DNA from: JBQTJJ01 sp052387235
GTDB lineage: Bacteria; Actinomycetota; Acidimicrobiia; Acidimicrobiales; GCA-2861595
Assembly: GCA_052387235.1 (NCBI GenBank)
Contig: JBQTJJ010000053.1
Coordinates: 1-29,682, forward strand
Reading direction: 5' to 3'
DNA: 29,682 bases
The notes under the pieces were generated by a model that did not search any database, had not been told where the DNA came from, and worked only from the letters and a program-made list of their open reading frames with translations. Position 1 is the first letter of the stretch. Each line of letters begins with the position of its first letter. Made by a program: the position numbers and the translations under genes. Shown here piece by piece: positions 7,953 through 16,594 of the stretch.

Positions 7953-9356
7953 ATGCCCGCCCGCCCCGCCACCCTGGGCGAGCTGCGTGCCTCGGGCTGG
8001 TGCTCGGTACCGGTCAAGGAGGAGCTGCGGCGCAACGCCGCCGCCCGCATCGCGGCCGGCCTGCCCCTCGTCGAGGGCATGGTGGGCTACGACGACACCG
8101 TCCTGCCGCAGCTGGAGAACGCCCTCCTGGCCGGCCACGACGTGATCTTCCTGGGGGAGCGGGGGCAGGCCAAGACCCGCCTCCTCCGCTCCCTGACGAG
8201 ACTGCTGGACGAGGAGCTGCCCATCGTGGCCGGCTCCGAGGTCAACGACGACCCCGAGCACCCGGTGTCCCGGTACGGGCGGGACCTGGTGGCCGACAAG
8301 GGCGACGGCACGCCGATCGAGTGGGTCCACCGGGACCGCCGCTTCGGGGAGAAGCTCGCCACGCCCGACACCTCCATCGCCGACCTCATCGGCGAGGTCG
8401 ACCCCATCCGGGTGGCCGAGGGCCGCTACCTGTCCGACGAGCTCACCCTGCACTACGGCCTCGTCCCCCGCACCAACCGGGGGATCTTCGCCATAAACGA
8501 GCTGCCGGACCTGGCCGAGCGCATCCAGGTGGGCCTGCTGAACGTGCTGGAGGAGCGGGACGTCCAGGTGCGGGGCTACAAGATCCGCCTGCCCCTCGAC
8601 CTGTTCCTCGTCGCCTCCGCCAACCCGGAGGACTACACCAACCGGGGCCGGATCATCACCCCCCTGAAGGACCGCTTCGGCGCCCAGGTCCGCACCCACT
8701 ACCCGATCGACGTCGCCACCGAGCTGGCGGTGGTGGCGCAGGAGGCGGCGCCGTGGGCGGGCGTGGGCGTGCGGGTGCAGGTGCCGGCCTTCATGGCCGA
8801 GATCGTGGGGACCCTGAGCCACCTGGCCCGGTCCAGCCCCCACGTGAACCAGCGCTCGGGCGTGTCGGTGCGCCTCACCATCGCCAACTCGGAGACGCTG
8901 GTGGCCAACGCCACCCGCCGGTCCCTCCGCCTCGGCGAGGCCGACGCCGTCCCCCGGGTCAGCGACCTCGACGCCCTGGTGTCGTCCACCGCCGGCAAGA
9001 TCGAGATCGAGACGCTGGAGGACGGCCAGGACGCGGCCGTCATCGACCGCCTGGTGCGTTCCGCCGTCCTCACCGTGTTCAAGGCCCACTGCCCCCTGGC
9101 CCGCCTCGCCGAGGTGGTGGCCGCCTTCGAGGACGGCGCCACCGTGGTCCACGCCGGCGACGACCTCCCGTCCGCCGCCTACGCCGACGCGCTGGCCGGC
9201 GTCCCCGCCCTGCGGGCGCCGGTGATGGCGCTGGCCGGCTCGGAGACGCCGGCGGCGGTGGCCAGCGCCGTCGAGTTCGTGCTCGAGGGCCTCCACCTCT
9301 CCCGCCGCCTGAACAAGGACGCGGTGGGCGCCCGGGCCACCTACCGCTCCCGCTGA
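7953..9356 (+). CDS. MoxR-like / magnesium-chelatase-type AAA+ ATPase
   Basis: A 467-residue cytoplasmic AAA+ ATPase. Walker A is GERGQAKT at 68-75. The Walker B strand reads GIFAINE near 177-183, with Asn before Glu, which I recall as common in this subgroup. Sensor 1 is ASANPEDYTNRG near 221-232, followed by LKDRFGAQVRTHYP. The C-terminal third is helical, as in MoxR/BchI lids. These ATPases usually act with a VWA-domain partner as a chaperone that inserts metal or remodels a protein complex; the VWA gene follows directly, so the two are likely partners. The target is unknown: no cofactor enzyme is encoded next to them. The start is set by the -10 element 7 bases upstream. Confidence 0.9.
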   Translation: MPARPATLGELRASGWCSVPVKEELRRNAAARIAAGLPLVEGMVGYDDTVLPQLENALLAGHDVIFLGERGQAKTRLLRSLTRLLDEELPIVAGSEVNDDPEHPVSRYGRDLVADKGDGTPIEWVHRDRRFGEKLATPDTSIADLIGEVDPIRVAEGRYLSDELTLHYGLVPRTNRGIFAINELPDLAERIQVGLLNVLEERDVQVRGYKIRLPLDLFLVASANPEDYTNRGRIITPLKDRFGAQVRTHYPIDVATELAVVAQEAAPWAGVGVRVQVPAFMAEIVGTLSHLARSSPHVNQRSGVSVRLTIANSETLVANATRRSLRLGEADAVPRVSDLDALVSSTAGKIEIETLEDGQDAAVIDRLVRSAVLTVFKAHCPLARLAEVVAAFEDGATVVHAGDDLPSAAYADALAGVPALRAPVMALAGSETPAAVASAVEFVLEGLHLSRRLNKDAVGARATYRSR

Positions 9357-9385
9357 GCCGCCCTTCCCGGAAACGGCGCCGGGCG

Positions 9386-9391
9386 TACCCT
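9386..9391 (+). promoter_or_regulatory. Leaderless-type -10 element of the VWA gene
   Basis: TACCCT is followed by 7 bases and GTG 9399, the same layout as at the MoxR-like gene. The VWA gene could thus have its own start of transcription besides read-through. The G run in the spacer could instead act as a weak ribosome site. Confidence 0.5.
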
Positions 9392-9398
9392 CGGGGGG

Positions 9399-11414
9399 GT
9401 GGGCCGGTACGGGTACTCGCGGTGGGACGGCTCCCAGGCCGGCTCCGAGCTCGACGCCGAGGGCGTGCTGGCCGAGATCACCGACGACCTGCTGTACCAC
9501 GGCGACGTCAGCCCGGCCCTGCGCCGGCTGCTGCAGCGGGGCTTCCGGGACCGCGAGGGCGAGCGGGTGGCCGGGATCCAGGACCTGCTGGAGCGCCTGC
9601 GCAGGAGGCGGGAGGAGCTGCTCGAGCACCACGACCTGGGCGGCGTGTACGACGAGATCGCCAGGGAGCTGGCCGAGGTGGTGGACCTGGAGCGGGCCGC
9701 CATCGACGACCTCGACGAGCAGGCCCTGCGCTCCGGTGACCGCCGGCGCCAGGAGGTCACGGGTGAGGCCATGGCCGAGCGCCGCCTCCGGCTGGACCTG
9801 CTCCCCCCCGACCTGGCCGGCCGGGTGCAGGAGCTGAAGGAGTACCCGTTCACGTCCGCGGCCGCCCAGCGGCGCTTCGACGACCTGGTGGAGCGGTTGC
9901 GCCGCCAGCTCCTGGAGCGCCAGTTCCACCGGATGTCCGAGGCCCTGGCCGACATGAGCCCGGAGCAGCTGGCACGGATGCGGGAGATGTTCTCGGCGCT
10001 CAACGACCTGCTGGAGCTGCGGGCCGCGGGCGAGGACACCACCGAGCCGTTCGCCCGGTTCATGGAGCGCTTCGGCGACTTCTTCCCCGGGAGCCCGTCC
10101 ACCCTCGACGAGCTGCTCGAGCAGCTGGCGGCCCAGATGGCGGCGGCCCAGGCCATGCTCAACTCGCTCGACCCCGGGCAGCGGGCCCAGCTCCAGCAGC
10201 TCTCCGACCAGCTCCTGGGCGACATCGACCTCGGCTGGCAGGTCGAGCGCCTGCGCCGGAACCTCCAGGAGGCGTTCCCCGCCGCGGGCTGGTCCCGCAG
10301 CTACGAGTTCGGCGGCGACGAGCCCCTGGGCCTGGGCGAGGGCGCCGCCGTGCTGGACCAGCTGGGCTCGCTCGACGACCTGGAGCAGCTCCTGCGCTCG
10401 GCCACCAGCCCGGGCGCGCTGGCCGACGTCGACCTGGAGCGGGCCCGCCGGCTGCTCGGCCCCGACGACGCCCGGGCCCTCGAGCAGCTGGCCCGGCTGG
10501 CCGGCACGCTGGAGGAGGCGGGGCTGGTGGAGCACCGCGACGGGCGGCTGGAGCTGACGCCCCGGGGCCTGCGCCGCATCGGCGACAACGCGCTGGCCGA
10601 GCTGTTCTCCCGCCTGGCCCCGGACCGTCTCGGGGGCCACCCGGTGGAGCGCACGGGCGCCGGCCAGGAGCGGGCCCACGAGACCAAGGCCTACGAGTTC
10701 GGCGACCCGTTCGACCTCAGCATCGAGCGCACGCTGCGCAACGCGGTGGGCCGGGTGGGCGCCGGCCTGCCCGTGGCGCTGGCCCCGGAGGACTTCGAGG
10801 TGGAGCGCACCGAGGCCCTCACCCGCACCTCCACCGTGGTCATGCTGGACCTCTCGCTCTCCATGCCCATGCGGGACAACTTCCTCGCGGCCAAGAAGGT
10901 GGCGGTGGCCCTGCACGCCCTCATCTCGGGACGCTTCCCCCGCGACTACCTCGGCATCGTGGGGTTCAGCAAGGTCGCCCGCGAGGTCAAGGCGTCCGAG
11001 TTGCCCGAAGTGTCCTGGGACTTCGACTTCGGCACCAACCTGCAGCACGGCCTGGCCCTGGCCCGGCGCCTGCTGGCGGCACGGCCCGGCAGGCGCCAGA
11101 TCATCCTCGTCACCGACGGCGAGCCCACCGCCCACGTCCGCCCGGACGGCGAGGTGTTCTTCCACTACCCGCCCGTGAGGGAGACGGTGGACGCCACGCT
11201 GGTGGAGGTCAACCGCTGCACCCGGGAGGGCGTGCGCATCAACACCTTCATGCTCGACGCCGACCGGGCCCTCACCTCCTTCGTGGAGCGGCTCACCGAG
11301 CTCAACCGGGGCCGGGCCTTCTTCACCACGCCCGAGACCCTCGGGAGCTACGTGCTGGTGGACTTCATCGACCAGCGCCGGGCCGTGCGGAACCGGGGCA
11401 AGCGGGGCGCCTGA
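9399..11414 (+). CDS. VWA-domain protein, partner of MoxR-like ATPase
   Basis: A 671-residue protein with a C-terminal von Willebrand factor A domain, about 478-655. The metal-binding MIDAS motif DLSLS is at 484-488 and TDGE is at 572-575. The N-terminal 450 residues are highly charged, with many Leu/Glu/Arg heptad-like stretches (for example LLERLRRRREELLEHH), suggesting long helices. No signal or membrane segment is seen, so it should be cytoplasmic. MoxR/VWA pairs assemble or activate protein complexes, with the VWA protein recognising the client. It starts at GTG 9399, 42 bases after the ATPase gene. The client is not evident from neighbours: the gene lies beside sdhAB and a secreted protein, neither a known target. 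Confidence 0.9.
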   Translation: MGRYGYSRWDGSQAGSELDAEGVLAEITDDLLYHGDVSPALRRLLQRGFRDREGERVAGIQDLLERLRRRREELLEHHDLGGVYDEIARELAEVVDLERAAIDDLDEQALRSGDRRRQEVTGEAMAERRLRLDLLPPDLAGRVQELKEYPFTSAAAQRRFDDLVERLRRQLLERQFHRMSEALADMSPEQLARMREMFSALNDLLELRAAGEDTTEPFARFMERFGDFFPGSPSTLDELLEQLAAQMAAAQAMLNSLDPGQRAQLQQLSDQLLGDIDLGWQVERLRRNLQEAFPAAGWSRSYEFGGDEPLGLGEGAAVLDQLGSLDDLEQLLRSATSPGALADVDLERARRLLGPDDARALEQLARLAGTLEEAGLVEHRDGRLELTPRGLRRIGDNALAELFSRLAPDRLGGHPVERTGAGQERAHETKAYEFGDPFDLSIERTLRNAVGRVGAGLPVALAPEDFEVERTEALTRTSTVVMLDLSLSMPMRDNFLAAKKVAVALHALISGRFPRDYLGIVGFSKVAREVKASELPEVSWDFDFGTNLQHGLALARRLLAARPGRRQIILVTDGEPTAHVRPDGEVFFHYPPVRETVDATLVEVNRCTREGVRINTFMLDADRALTSFVERLTELNRGRAFFTTPETLGSYVLVDFIDQRRAVRNRGKRGA

Positions 11415-11459
11415 GACATTTCTGCCGGAAGAAGTTCCGCAACCGGAAGCTCGACCGGT

Positions 11460-11465
11460 CATAAT
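11460..11465 (+). promoter_or_regulatory. -10 element of the secreted repeat-protein gene
   Basis: CATAAT matches the TATAAT consensus at 5 of 6 positions in GC-rich surroundings. It would start RNA near 11472, leaving a leader of about 19 bases with a GAGAGGGGGG ribosome site before GTG 11491. A small inverted repeat (CGGAA at 11426-11430, TTCCG at 11435-11439) lies just upstream. Confidence 0.5.
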
Positions 11466-11490
11466 GCGAAAACTCAGAGAGGGGGGACCC

Positions 11491-12327
11491 GTGAAGAGGC
11501 TCAGGCTCACGCTCACCGTCGTGCTCACCGCCGGCGCCATGCTGCTCGGACTCGGAACGCCGGCCGCAGCGGCGGCCACCACCCCGGTGGTGGCGCTGGT
11601 GCCCACGCCGAGCGGATCGGGGTACTGGCTCGGCGGCGCGGACGGAGGGGTGTTCGCCTTCGGCGACGCGCCCTTCCTCGGCTCGGCCGCCAACCTCGGG
11701 CTCAGCACGCCCGCCGTCGCGCTCAACCGCACGCCCACCGGCAAGGGGTACTGGGTCACGACGTCGAACGGCAGCGTCTACGCCTACGGTGACGCCCAGT
11801 TCTTCGGCTCGGCAGGGAACATCATCCTGGCCAAGCCCATCGTCGACATGGCCGTCAACGCCACCGGCAGGGGCTACTGGCTGGCGTCGGCCGACGGCGG
11901 GGTCATCCCCTACGGCAACGCCGCCTTCTCGGGCTCGCTGATCGCCAGCTCGCTCGTACCGGCCAAGCCCATCGTCGCCATCACCGCCACCGCCGGCAGC
12001 GGGTACTGGCTGGTCGGGGGCGACGGCGGGATCTTCTCGTACGGCGACGCCCAGTTCTTCGGCTCCACCGGGGCCCTCGTCCTCAACCAGCCCGTCGTCG
12101 GGATGGCCCGGACGAAAAGCGGCAAGGGGTACTGGCTGGTGGCCGCCGACGGAGGGGTGTTCGCCTTCGGCGACGCCCAGTTCTACGGGTCCACCGGGTC
12201 GATCAAGCTGAACAAGCCGATCCGCCGGCTCGCGCCCACGCCCAGCGGGCTGGGCTACTGGCTGGTGGCCGACGACGGCGGCGTGTTCGCCTTCGGCGAC
12301 GCCCGCTTCCTCGGTACCCTCGCCTGA
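11491..12327 (+). CDS. Secreted repeat protein (GYW..ADGGVFAFGDA repeats)
   Basis: A 278-residue exported protein. The first 28 residues form a signal peptide: KRLRL, a hydrophobic core LTVVLTAGAMLLGLG, and a TPAAAAA cleavage region. The rest is six repeats of roughly 45 residues, each with a GYWL..ADGGVFAFGDAQFFGSTG-like block followed by a more variable valine-rich stretch. Regular repeats of this kind suggest a beta-propeller-like or solenoid fold. I recall this repeat type as abundant in Acidimicrobiia surface proteins, usually attached to other domains; here it stands alone. No sortase or lipid anchor is visible. GTG 11491 is preferred over ATG 11464 because it has a strong ribosome site and the upstream ATG overlaps the -10 element. 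The function is unknown; ligand or sugar binding is possible. Confidence 0.85.
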   Translation: MKRLRLTLTVVLTAGAMLLGLGTPAAAAATTPVVALVPTPSGSGYWLGGADGGVFAFGDAPFLGSAANLGLSTPAVALNRTPTGKGYWVTTSNGSVYAYGDAQFFGSAGNIILAKPIVDMAVNATGRGYWLASADGGVIPYGNAAFSGSLIASSLVPAKPIVAITATAGSGYWLVGGDGGIFSYGDAQFFGSTGALVLNQPVVGMARTKSGKGYWLVAADGGVFAFGDAQFYGSTGSIKLNKPIRRLAPTPSGLGYWLVADDGGVFAFGDARFLGTLA

Positions 12328-12384
12328 GCACGACGAAGTTGGGTCGGACGAGATTCCGGCACTAGTAAACAGGTGCGACCCTGT

Positions 12385-12402
12385 ACGACACTTAGGTGTC
12401 GT
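12385..12402. promoter_or_regulatory. Inverted repeat upstream of the ABC importer operon
   Basis: ACGACAC, a 4-base spacer TTAG, then GTGTCGT forms a perfect 7-bp inverted repeat that ends 20 bases before the binding-protein start codon. It could be an operator for a local regulator or a small hairpin in the mRNA leader. No T-run follows, so it is not a terminator. A weak promoter-like pair (TTGGGT 12339, TAGTAA 12363) lies upstream. Confidence 0.4.
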
Positions 12403-12422
12403 TCGGCATTCGGGAGGGCAAC

Positions 12423-14171
12423 ATGCGCAGGTCCGGTTCCACTTCAGGGCGCCTTCGGCGACGGCTCCCCCGCACGATCGTCGTCGCCGTCCTCGGCGTG
12501 ACGCTCCTCACCACCACCGGCGGTGAGGCGAGGGCCCAGGCGAAGCAGCCCGCGTCCCAGGCCAGCGTGGCCCGCGCCAGCGCGGCCCAGACCTCGAGCA
12601 CCTGCCGCCCCACCCGGTTCCGCCGGTGCAGGGTCGTGCAGCGGCCGGTCCGCGGCGGCACCCTGGTGGTGGCGCTCACCGCCGACCCCGGCCACCTCAA
12701 CCCGGCCATCACCACGTCCGGCGTCGTCCACCCGGCGTCCGAGCCCATGTTCAACGGGCTGGTCTCCATCAGCGAGCGGGGCATCCCCACGCCCGAGCTG
12801 GCCAGGTCGTGGCGGGTGGAGGAGGGGGGCCTGCGCTACGTCTTCCGGCTCCGCAGGGGCGTGAGGTGGCACGACGGCCAGCCCTTCACCTCCGCCGACG
12901 TCAAGTACACCTACGAGAGCGTGCTGCTCCAGCTCCACGCCCGGACGAGGGCGTCGATGGGCTCGGCCCTCGACGGCATCGACACGCCCAGCCGGTACAC
13001 GGTGGTCTTCCGCTTCAAGCGCCCGTACGCCCCGCTGCTGCAGCAGATGGACGTGACCGAGGGCCCGATCCTGCCCAAGCACATCTACGACGGCAGCGAT
13101 CCCAACACCAACCCGCGCAACACCCGCCCCGTGGGCACCGGTCCGTACCGGTTCGTCTCGTACGACGCCGGGTCCCAGGTCGTGCTCGAGCGCAACCCCA
13201 CCTACTGGCGACGGGGTGTGCCCTACCTCGACCGCGTGGTCATGCGGATCATCCCCGACGCCTCCACCCGGCAGCTGGCCCTCGAGAACGGCGAGGTCGA
13301 CTGGATCCCCGGTGTGCCGGTGCCGGCCAGCGACCGGGCCCGGCTGAACGAGAACCTGGCCCTGATCCGCACCTCCTGGAACCCCGGCGGGTCCAACTGC
13401 GTCATGACGATGAGCTACAACCTGGACCGGCCGGTGCTGAAGGACGTCCGCACCCGCCGGGCCATCGCCCACGCCATCGACCGTGACCAGTTCCTGCACC
13501 AGGTGATCTTCGGTGAGGGCCGGGTGGCCGACGCGCCGATCTCCAGCGGCATCTCCTACGGCCACGCCCGCGGGCTCAACATCCCGGGCTTCAGCACCAC
13601 GCTCGCCAACCAGCTGCTGGACCAGGTGGGCTGGGTGCGGGAGGGTGACTTCCGGGTGGCCCGAGGGGTGGCCGGCGTGCCCGACGGCACCCGCTTCGCC
13701 CTCGAGTACCTGCAGCGGGCCGCCGACAGCAAGTACGGCGAGATCACCCGCCAGCGCCTGGCGGCGGTGGGCATCGACGTGACGCTGCGCACGCTGGAGG
13801 ACGCGGTGTTCCGGCCCCGGATCTTCAGGGACCGCAACTTCGACCTGAACATCATCTCCTACTGCAACGGCAGCGATCCCCAGATCGGCGTGCGCCGGAT
13901 GTACCACTCGTCGCAGATCGGCCCCACCGACTTCACCAACTCCTCCGCCTACCGCAACCCCGAGGTGGACGCCCTGCTCGACCAGGCGGCCCAGACCCTG
14001 GACCGCAACGCGGCCGCCGGCGTCTACCGCCGGATGCAGGAGATCCTGATCGACGACATGCCCTACCTGTGGCTCGTCGAGACGGTGAGCACCAGGGCCC
14101 ACACCAAGAGGTGCTTCAACTTCAAGTACAACAGCGGCCTGTTCGCGGAGGCAGCGTGGTGTAGGAGGTAG
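12423..14171 (+). CDS. ABC importer substrate-binding protein, family 5 (peptide/nickel type)
   Basis: A 582-residue extracellular binding protein of the SBP_bac_5 family, which carries oligopeptides, dipeptides, nickel or sugars to an importer. The signal peptide has LRRRLPR, a hydrophobic TIVVAVLGVTLL core and likely cleavage after GGEARA. Unlike most such proteins in monoderm bacteria it has no lipobox cysteine, so how it stays near the membrane is unclear. Family motifs include GGTLVVALTADPGHLNPA, MFNGLVSI, W.V.EGGLRYVFRLRRGVRWHDGQPFTSADVKYTYESV and RPVGTGPYRFVSYD. The start ATG 12423 has a GGGAGGG ribosome site. Two permease genes follow without a gap. The substrate cannot be told from sequence. 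Confidence 0.93.
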   Translation: MRRSGSTSGRLRRRLPRTIVVAVLGVTLLTTTGGEARAQAKQPASQASVARASAAQTSSTCRPTRFRRCRVVQRPVRGGTLVVALTADPGHLNPAITTSGVVHPASEPMFNGLVSISERGIPTPELARSWRVEEGGLRYVFRLRRGVRWHDGQPFTSADVKYTYESVLLQLHARTRASMGSALDGIDTPSRYTVVFRFKRPYAPLLQQMDVTEGPILPKHIYDGSDPNTNPRNTRPVGTGPYRFVSYDAGSQVVLERNPTYWRRGVPYLDRVVMRIIPDASTRQLALENGEVDWIPGVPVPASDRARLNENLALIRTSWNPGGSNCVMTMSYNLDRPVLKDVRTRRAIAHAIDRDQFLHQVIFGEGRVADAPISSGISYGHARGLNIPGFSTTLANQLLDQVGWVREGDFRVARGVAGVPDGTRFALEYLQRAADSKYGEITRQRLAAVGIDVTLRTLEDAVFRPRIFRDRNFDLNIISYCNGSDPQIGVRRMYHSSQIGPTDFTNSSAYRNPEVDALLDQAAQTLDRNAAAGVYRRMQEILIDDMPYLWLVETVSTRAHTKRCFNFKYNSGLFAEAAWCRR

Positions 14172-15137
14172 GTGAGCCCCCGCTACGCGCTCCGCAGGCT
14201 GGCGCAGGTCCTGCTGGCCGTCGCGGGGATCATCACCATCACGTTCTTCGTCGTCCACGCCGCGCCGGGTGACCCCGTCGTGGCGCTGGCCGGCGAGGGG
14301 GCCGACGAGCAGTACGTCGAGACGCTGCGGGCCAAGTTCGGCCTCGACAGGCCGCTGCCCCAGCAGTACCTGGCCTACGCCGGCAACGTGCTGCGCGGGG
14401 ACCTGGGGCGGTCGCTCATCGGCGGCCGCCCCGTCTCCGAGGTGATCGGTGAGCGGCTCTCGGCCACCCTGCTGCTCCTCGTCACCGCCATCTTCATCTC
14501 CACCACGGTGGGCCTCGTGCTCGGCGTCATGGTGGCCCGCCGGCCCTTCGGGCTCCTGGACACCGCCGTCACCACGACGTGCCTGGTGGGGTACGCCACG
14601 CCGGTGTTCTGGCTGGCGCAGGTGGCCGTGCTGCTGCTCGGGTTCAGGGCCGGCCTGTTCCCCGTGCAGGGGATGACCGACGCGCGCGAGCTCTACACCG
14701 GCTTCGACCACATCAGGGACGTGGCCCACCACCTGGTCCTGCCGGCGGGGGTCCTGGCCTTCTCCGAGCTGGCGCTGGTGGCCCGGCTCACCCGCACCAG
14801 CCTCATCCAGGAGCTGGGCAAGGACTACGTGCGGGTGGCGCGGTCGGTGGGCGTGTCCCGGGGCCGGGTGCTGCGGGTCCACGCCCTCCGCAACGCCCTG
14901 CTGCCGGTGGTCACCATCGTCGGCACACGGGTCGGGACGGTGTTCTCGGGCGCCGTGCTGGTGGAGAGCGTGTTCGCCTGGCCCGGCCTCGGCCAGCTCC
15001 TCATCAGCTCCACCAGGAGCCGCGACTACCCGGTGCTGCTGGGCCTGGTGCTGCTGGCCTCGTTCGGGGTGGTGCTGGCCAACCTGGTCACCGACTTCGC
15101 CTACAGCCGGATCGACCCACGGATCCGCTATGAGTGA
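14172..15137 (+). CDS. ABC transporter permease, DppB/OppB type
   Basis: A 321-residue inner-membrane permease. It has the usual N-terminal transmembrane segment (RLAQVLLAVAGIITITFFVVH) followed by AAPGDPVV and a periplasm-facing loop with LRAKFGLDRPLPQQYLAYAGNVLRGDLGRSL, both typical of DppB/OppB. Five further hydrophobic segments and the EAA-like coupling loop YVRVARSVGVSRGRVLRVHALRNALLPVVT follow, the last contacting the ATPase. The start is GTG 14172, directly after the binding-protein stop codon. With the next gene it forms the heterodimeric membrane channel. Confidence 0.95.
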   Translation: MSPRYALRRLAQVLLAVAGIITITFFVVHAAPGDPVVALAGEGADEQYVETLRAKFGLDRPLPQQYLAYAGNVLRGDLGRSLIGGRPVSEVIGERLSATLLLLVTAIFISTTVGLVLGVMVARRPFGLLDTAVTTTCLVGYATPVFWLAQVAVLLLGFRAGLFPVQGMTDARELYTGFDHIRDVAHHLVLPAGVLAFSELALVARLTRTSLIQELGKDYVRVARSVGVSRGRVLRVHALRNALLPVVTIVGTRVGTVFSGAVLVESVFAWPGLGQLLISSTRSRDYPVLLGLVLLASFGVVLANLVTDFAYSRIDPRIRYE

Positions 15138-16047
15138 GCCCGCGCTGCTCGCCGAGCTCGCCACCCCCACCCTCACCGGGCGGGGCCGCGTGCTGCGGAC
15201 CTTCCTCGGCCTCCCCGGCGCCCGGGTCGGGCTGGTGCTCACCACCCTCACCGTCGTCGTGGCCGCCCTGGCGCCGTGGCTCGCGCCGGGCGACCCCTTC
15301 GCCACCGTCGCCGACCCCTTCCTGTCGCCGTCGTGGGAGCATCCCATGGGCACCGACGACCTCGGCCGCGACCTCCTCCACGCCGTGGTCCACGGCGCCA
15401 GGACGTCGATGGTGGTGGTGGCCTGGGTGGTCCTCCTGTCCTCGGCCATCGGCATCACGGTGGGGTCGGTGGCGGGCTACCGCGGCGGGCTGCTCGACGA
15501 CGTGCTGATGCGGGTGACCGAGATGTTCCAGTCCATCCCCCGGTTCTTCCTCGCCATCCTCGCCGTGTCCCTGTTCGGCGCCGGGCTCGACAACCTCATC
15601 CTCGTGCTCGCCCTCACGTCGTGGACCTGGCTGGCCCGGGTCGTGCGGGCCGAGGCCCTGTCGGTGAAGGAGCTCGAGTTCGTGGAGGCGGCGCGGGCCC
15701 TGGGGGCCAGCGACCTGCGCATCCTGTTCCGCCACGTGCTGCCGAGCGTGCTGCCGTCGATCATGGTGGTGGTCTCGCTCACCGCGGCCCGGGTCATCCT
15801 CCTCGAGGCCAGCGTGGCCTTCCTGGGCCTCGGCGATCCCCATGCCATGAGCTGGGGCTACCTGGCGAACAACGCGCAGCGGTTCCTGCGCATCGCCTGG
15901 TGGATGTCGCTGTTCCCGGGCGTGGCCATCGTCGTGTCGGTGCTCGGGCTCAACCTCCTGAGCGACGCCGTGACCGACGCCCACCAGCCCCTCACCGCCA
16001 ACGTGCGCCCGGCCCGGTCACGGCGCCGGAGGCTCCGCCGTCCCTAG
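15130..16047 (+). CDS. ABC transporter permease, DppC/OppC type
   Basis: A 305-residue inner-membrane permease. After a cytoplasmic N-terminal region comes a transmembrane segment (VGLVLTTLTVVVAALAPWLAPGDP), then HPMGTDDLGRDLLHAVVHGARTSM, a hallmark of DppC/OppC. The coupling loop EFVEAARALGASDLRILFRHVLPSVLPSIM contacts the ATPase, and EASVAFLGLGDPHAMSWGYL and FPGVAIVVSVLGLNLLSDAVTDA close the family pattern. The start overlaps the previous gene by 8 bases. No ATPase gene (DppD/F type) follows; the next gene is convergent and overlaps this one by 30 bases. The ATPases must therefore be encoded elsewhere. Confidence 0.95.
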   Translation: MSEPALLAELATPTLTGRGRVLRTFLGLPGARVGLVLTTLTVVVAALAPWLAPGDPFATVADPFLSPSWEHPMGTDDLGRDLLHAVVHGARTSMVVVAWVVLLSSAIGITVGSVAGYRGGLLDDVLMRVTEMFQSIPRFFLAILAVSLFGAGLDNLILVLALTSWTWLARVVRAEALSVKELEFVEAARALGASDLRILFRHVLPSVLPSIMVVVSLTAARVILLEASVAFLGLGDPHAMSWGYLANNAQRFLRIAWWMSLFPGVAIVVSVLGLNLLSDAVTDAHQPLTANVRPARSRRRRLRRP

Positions 16048-16545
16048 CTCGTCCTCGTAGAGGGCGCGGGTCTCGTCGTCGAAGGCCACCAGCCGCACCA
16101 GCTCCACCCGGGTCGGTGTGGCGCGCAGGGTCCGGACCGCCACGCGGGCCGCCTCGCCCGGCGGGTAGCCGTAGATGCCGGTGGAGATGGCGGGGAAGGC
16201 GACCGAGCGGGCGCCCACCTCGTCGGCCACGGCCAGGCTCCGCCGGTAGCACGAGGCCAGCAGCTCGGCCTCGCCGCGGTGGCCACCCTGCCAGCGCGGG
16301 CCCACGGTGTGGATGATCCAGCGGGCCGCCAGGTCGAACCCCGGCGTGGCCCTGGCGTCGCCGGTGGGGCAGCCGCCGAGGGACCGGCACGCGGCCTGGA
16401 GCCGGGCCGCGCCGGCGGCCCGGTGGATGGCGCCGTCCACGCCGCCGCCCCCGGCCAGCGCGGCGTTGGCGGCGTTGACCACCGCGTCCACCCGCTCCCC
16501 GGTGATGTCGCCCTGCACCACCTCGATCGTCGGTCCGTCAGGCAT
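16018..16545 (-). CDS. Macro-domain protein (ADP-ribose / O-acetyl-ADP-ribose hydrolase type)
   Basis: From ATG 16545 it is 175 residues and one complete macro domain. IEVVQGDITGERVDAVVNAANAALAGGGGVDGAIHRAAG is the signature that binds ADP-ribose, and its NAAN...GGGGVDGAIH part is typical of MacroD/YmdB-type deacetylases. AARWIIHTVGPRW and SVAFPAISTGIYGYPPGEAARVA complete the fold. It probably hydrolyses O-acetyl-ADP-ribose or removes ADP-ribose from proteins in the cytoplasm. ATG 16545 has a GTGGAG ribosome site at good spacing; GTG 16566 would add seven residues. It is convergent with the permease gene and divergent from whiB, and no ADP-ribosyltransferase is nearby. Confidence 0.92.
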   Translation of the reverse strand: MPDGPTIEVVQGDITGERVDAVVNAANAALAGGGGVDGAIHRAAGAARLQAACRSLGGCPTGDARATPGFDLAARWIIHTVGPRWQGGHRGEAELLASCYRRSLAVADEVGARSVAFPAISTGIYGYPPGEAARVAVRTLRATPTRVELVRLVAFDDETRALYEDELGTAEPPAP

Positions 16546-16594
16546 GTCGGGAATCTCCACTTGCACTCTGGCCCCGGGGGGGCGATGATGACAC

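Noticed and set aside
5426..8080. An 884-codon frame that looks like a fusion ending in SdhB
   Set aside because: Its first 640 residues are the sdhA region read in the wrong frame; SdhB begins at ATG 6145, with the usual 1-base overlap with sdhA.
8481..8520. Asn in place of Asp in the Walker B motif of the MoxR-like ATPase as a sign of inactivity
   Set aside because: The catalytic Glu is kept and FAINELPDL is, as I recall, common in this MoxR subgroup.
7881..11759. A 1292-codon open frame on the minus strand, antisense to the MoxR and VWA genes
   Set aside because: It is rich in Gly, Ala, Arg, His and Val with no domain, and mirrors well-recognised genes on the plus strand; high GC removes stop codons from the antisense frames.
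11491..12327. The regular 138-bp repeats as a possible CRISPR or tandem DNA repeat
   Set aside because: The repeats keep one reading frame, differ in DNA sequence and encode a protein with a signal peptide; there are no spacers.
12339..12368. TTGGGT-18-TAGTAA as a firm sigma-70 promoter for the ABC importer
   Set aside because: Each box matches the consensus at only half its positions, so it is mentioned as weak evidence and not listed as a feature.
12444..15458. A 1004-codon minus-strand open frame opposite the ABC importer genes
   Set aside because: The opposite strand encodes clear family-5 transporter proteins; this frame has low-complexity composition and no start signal.
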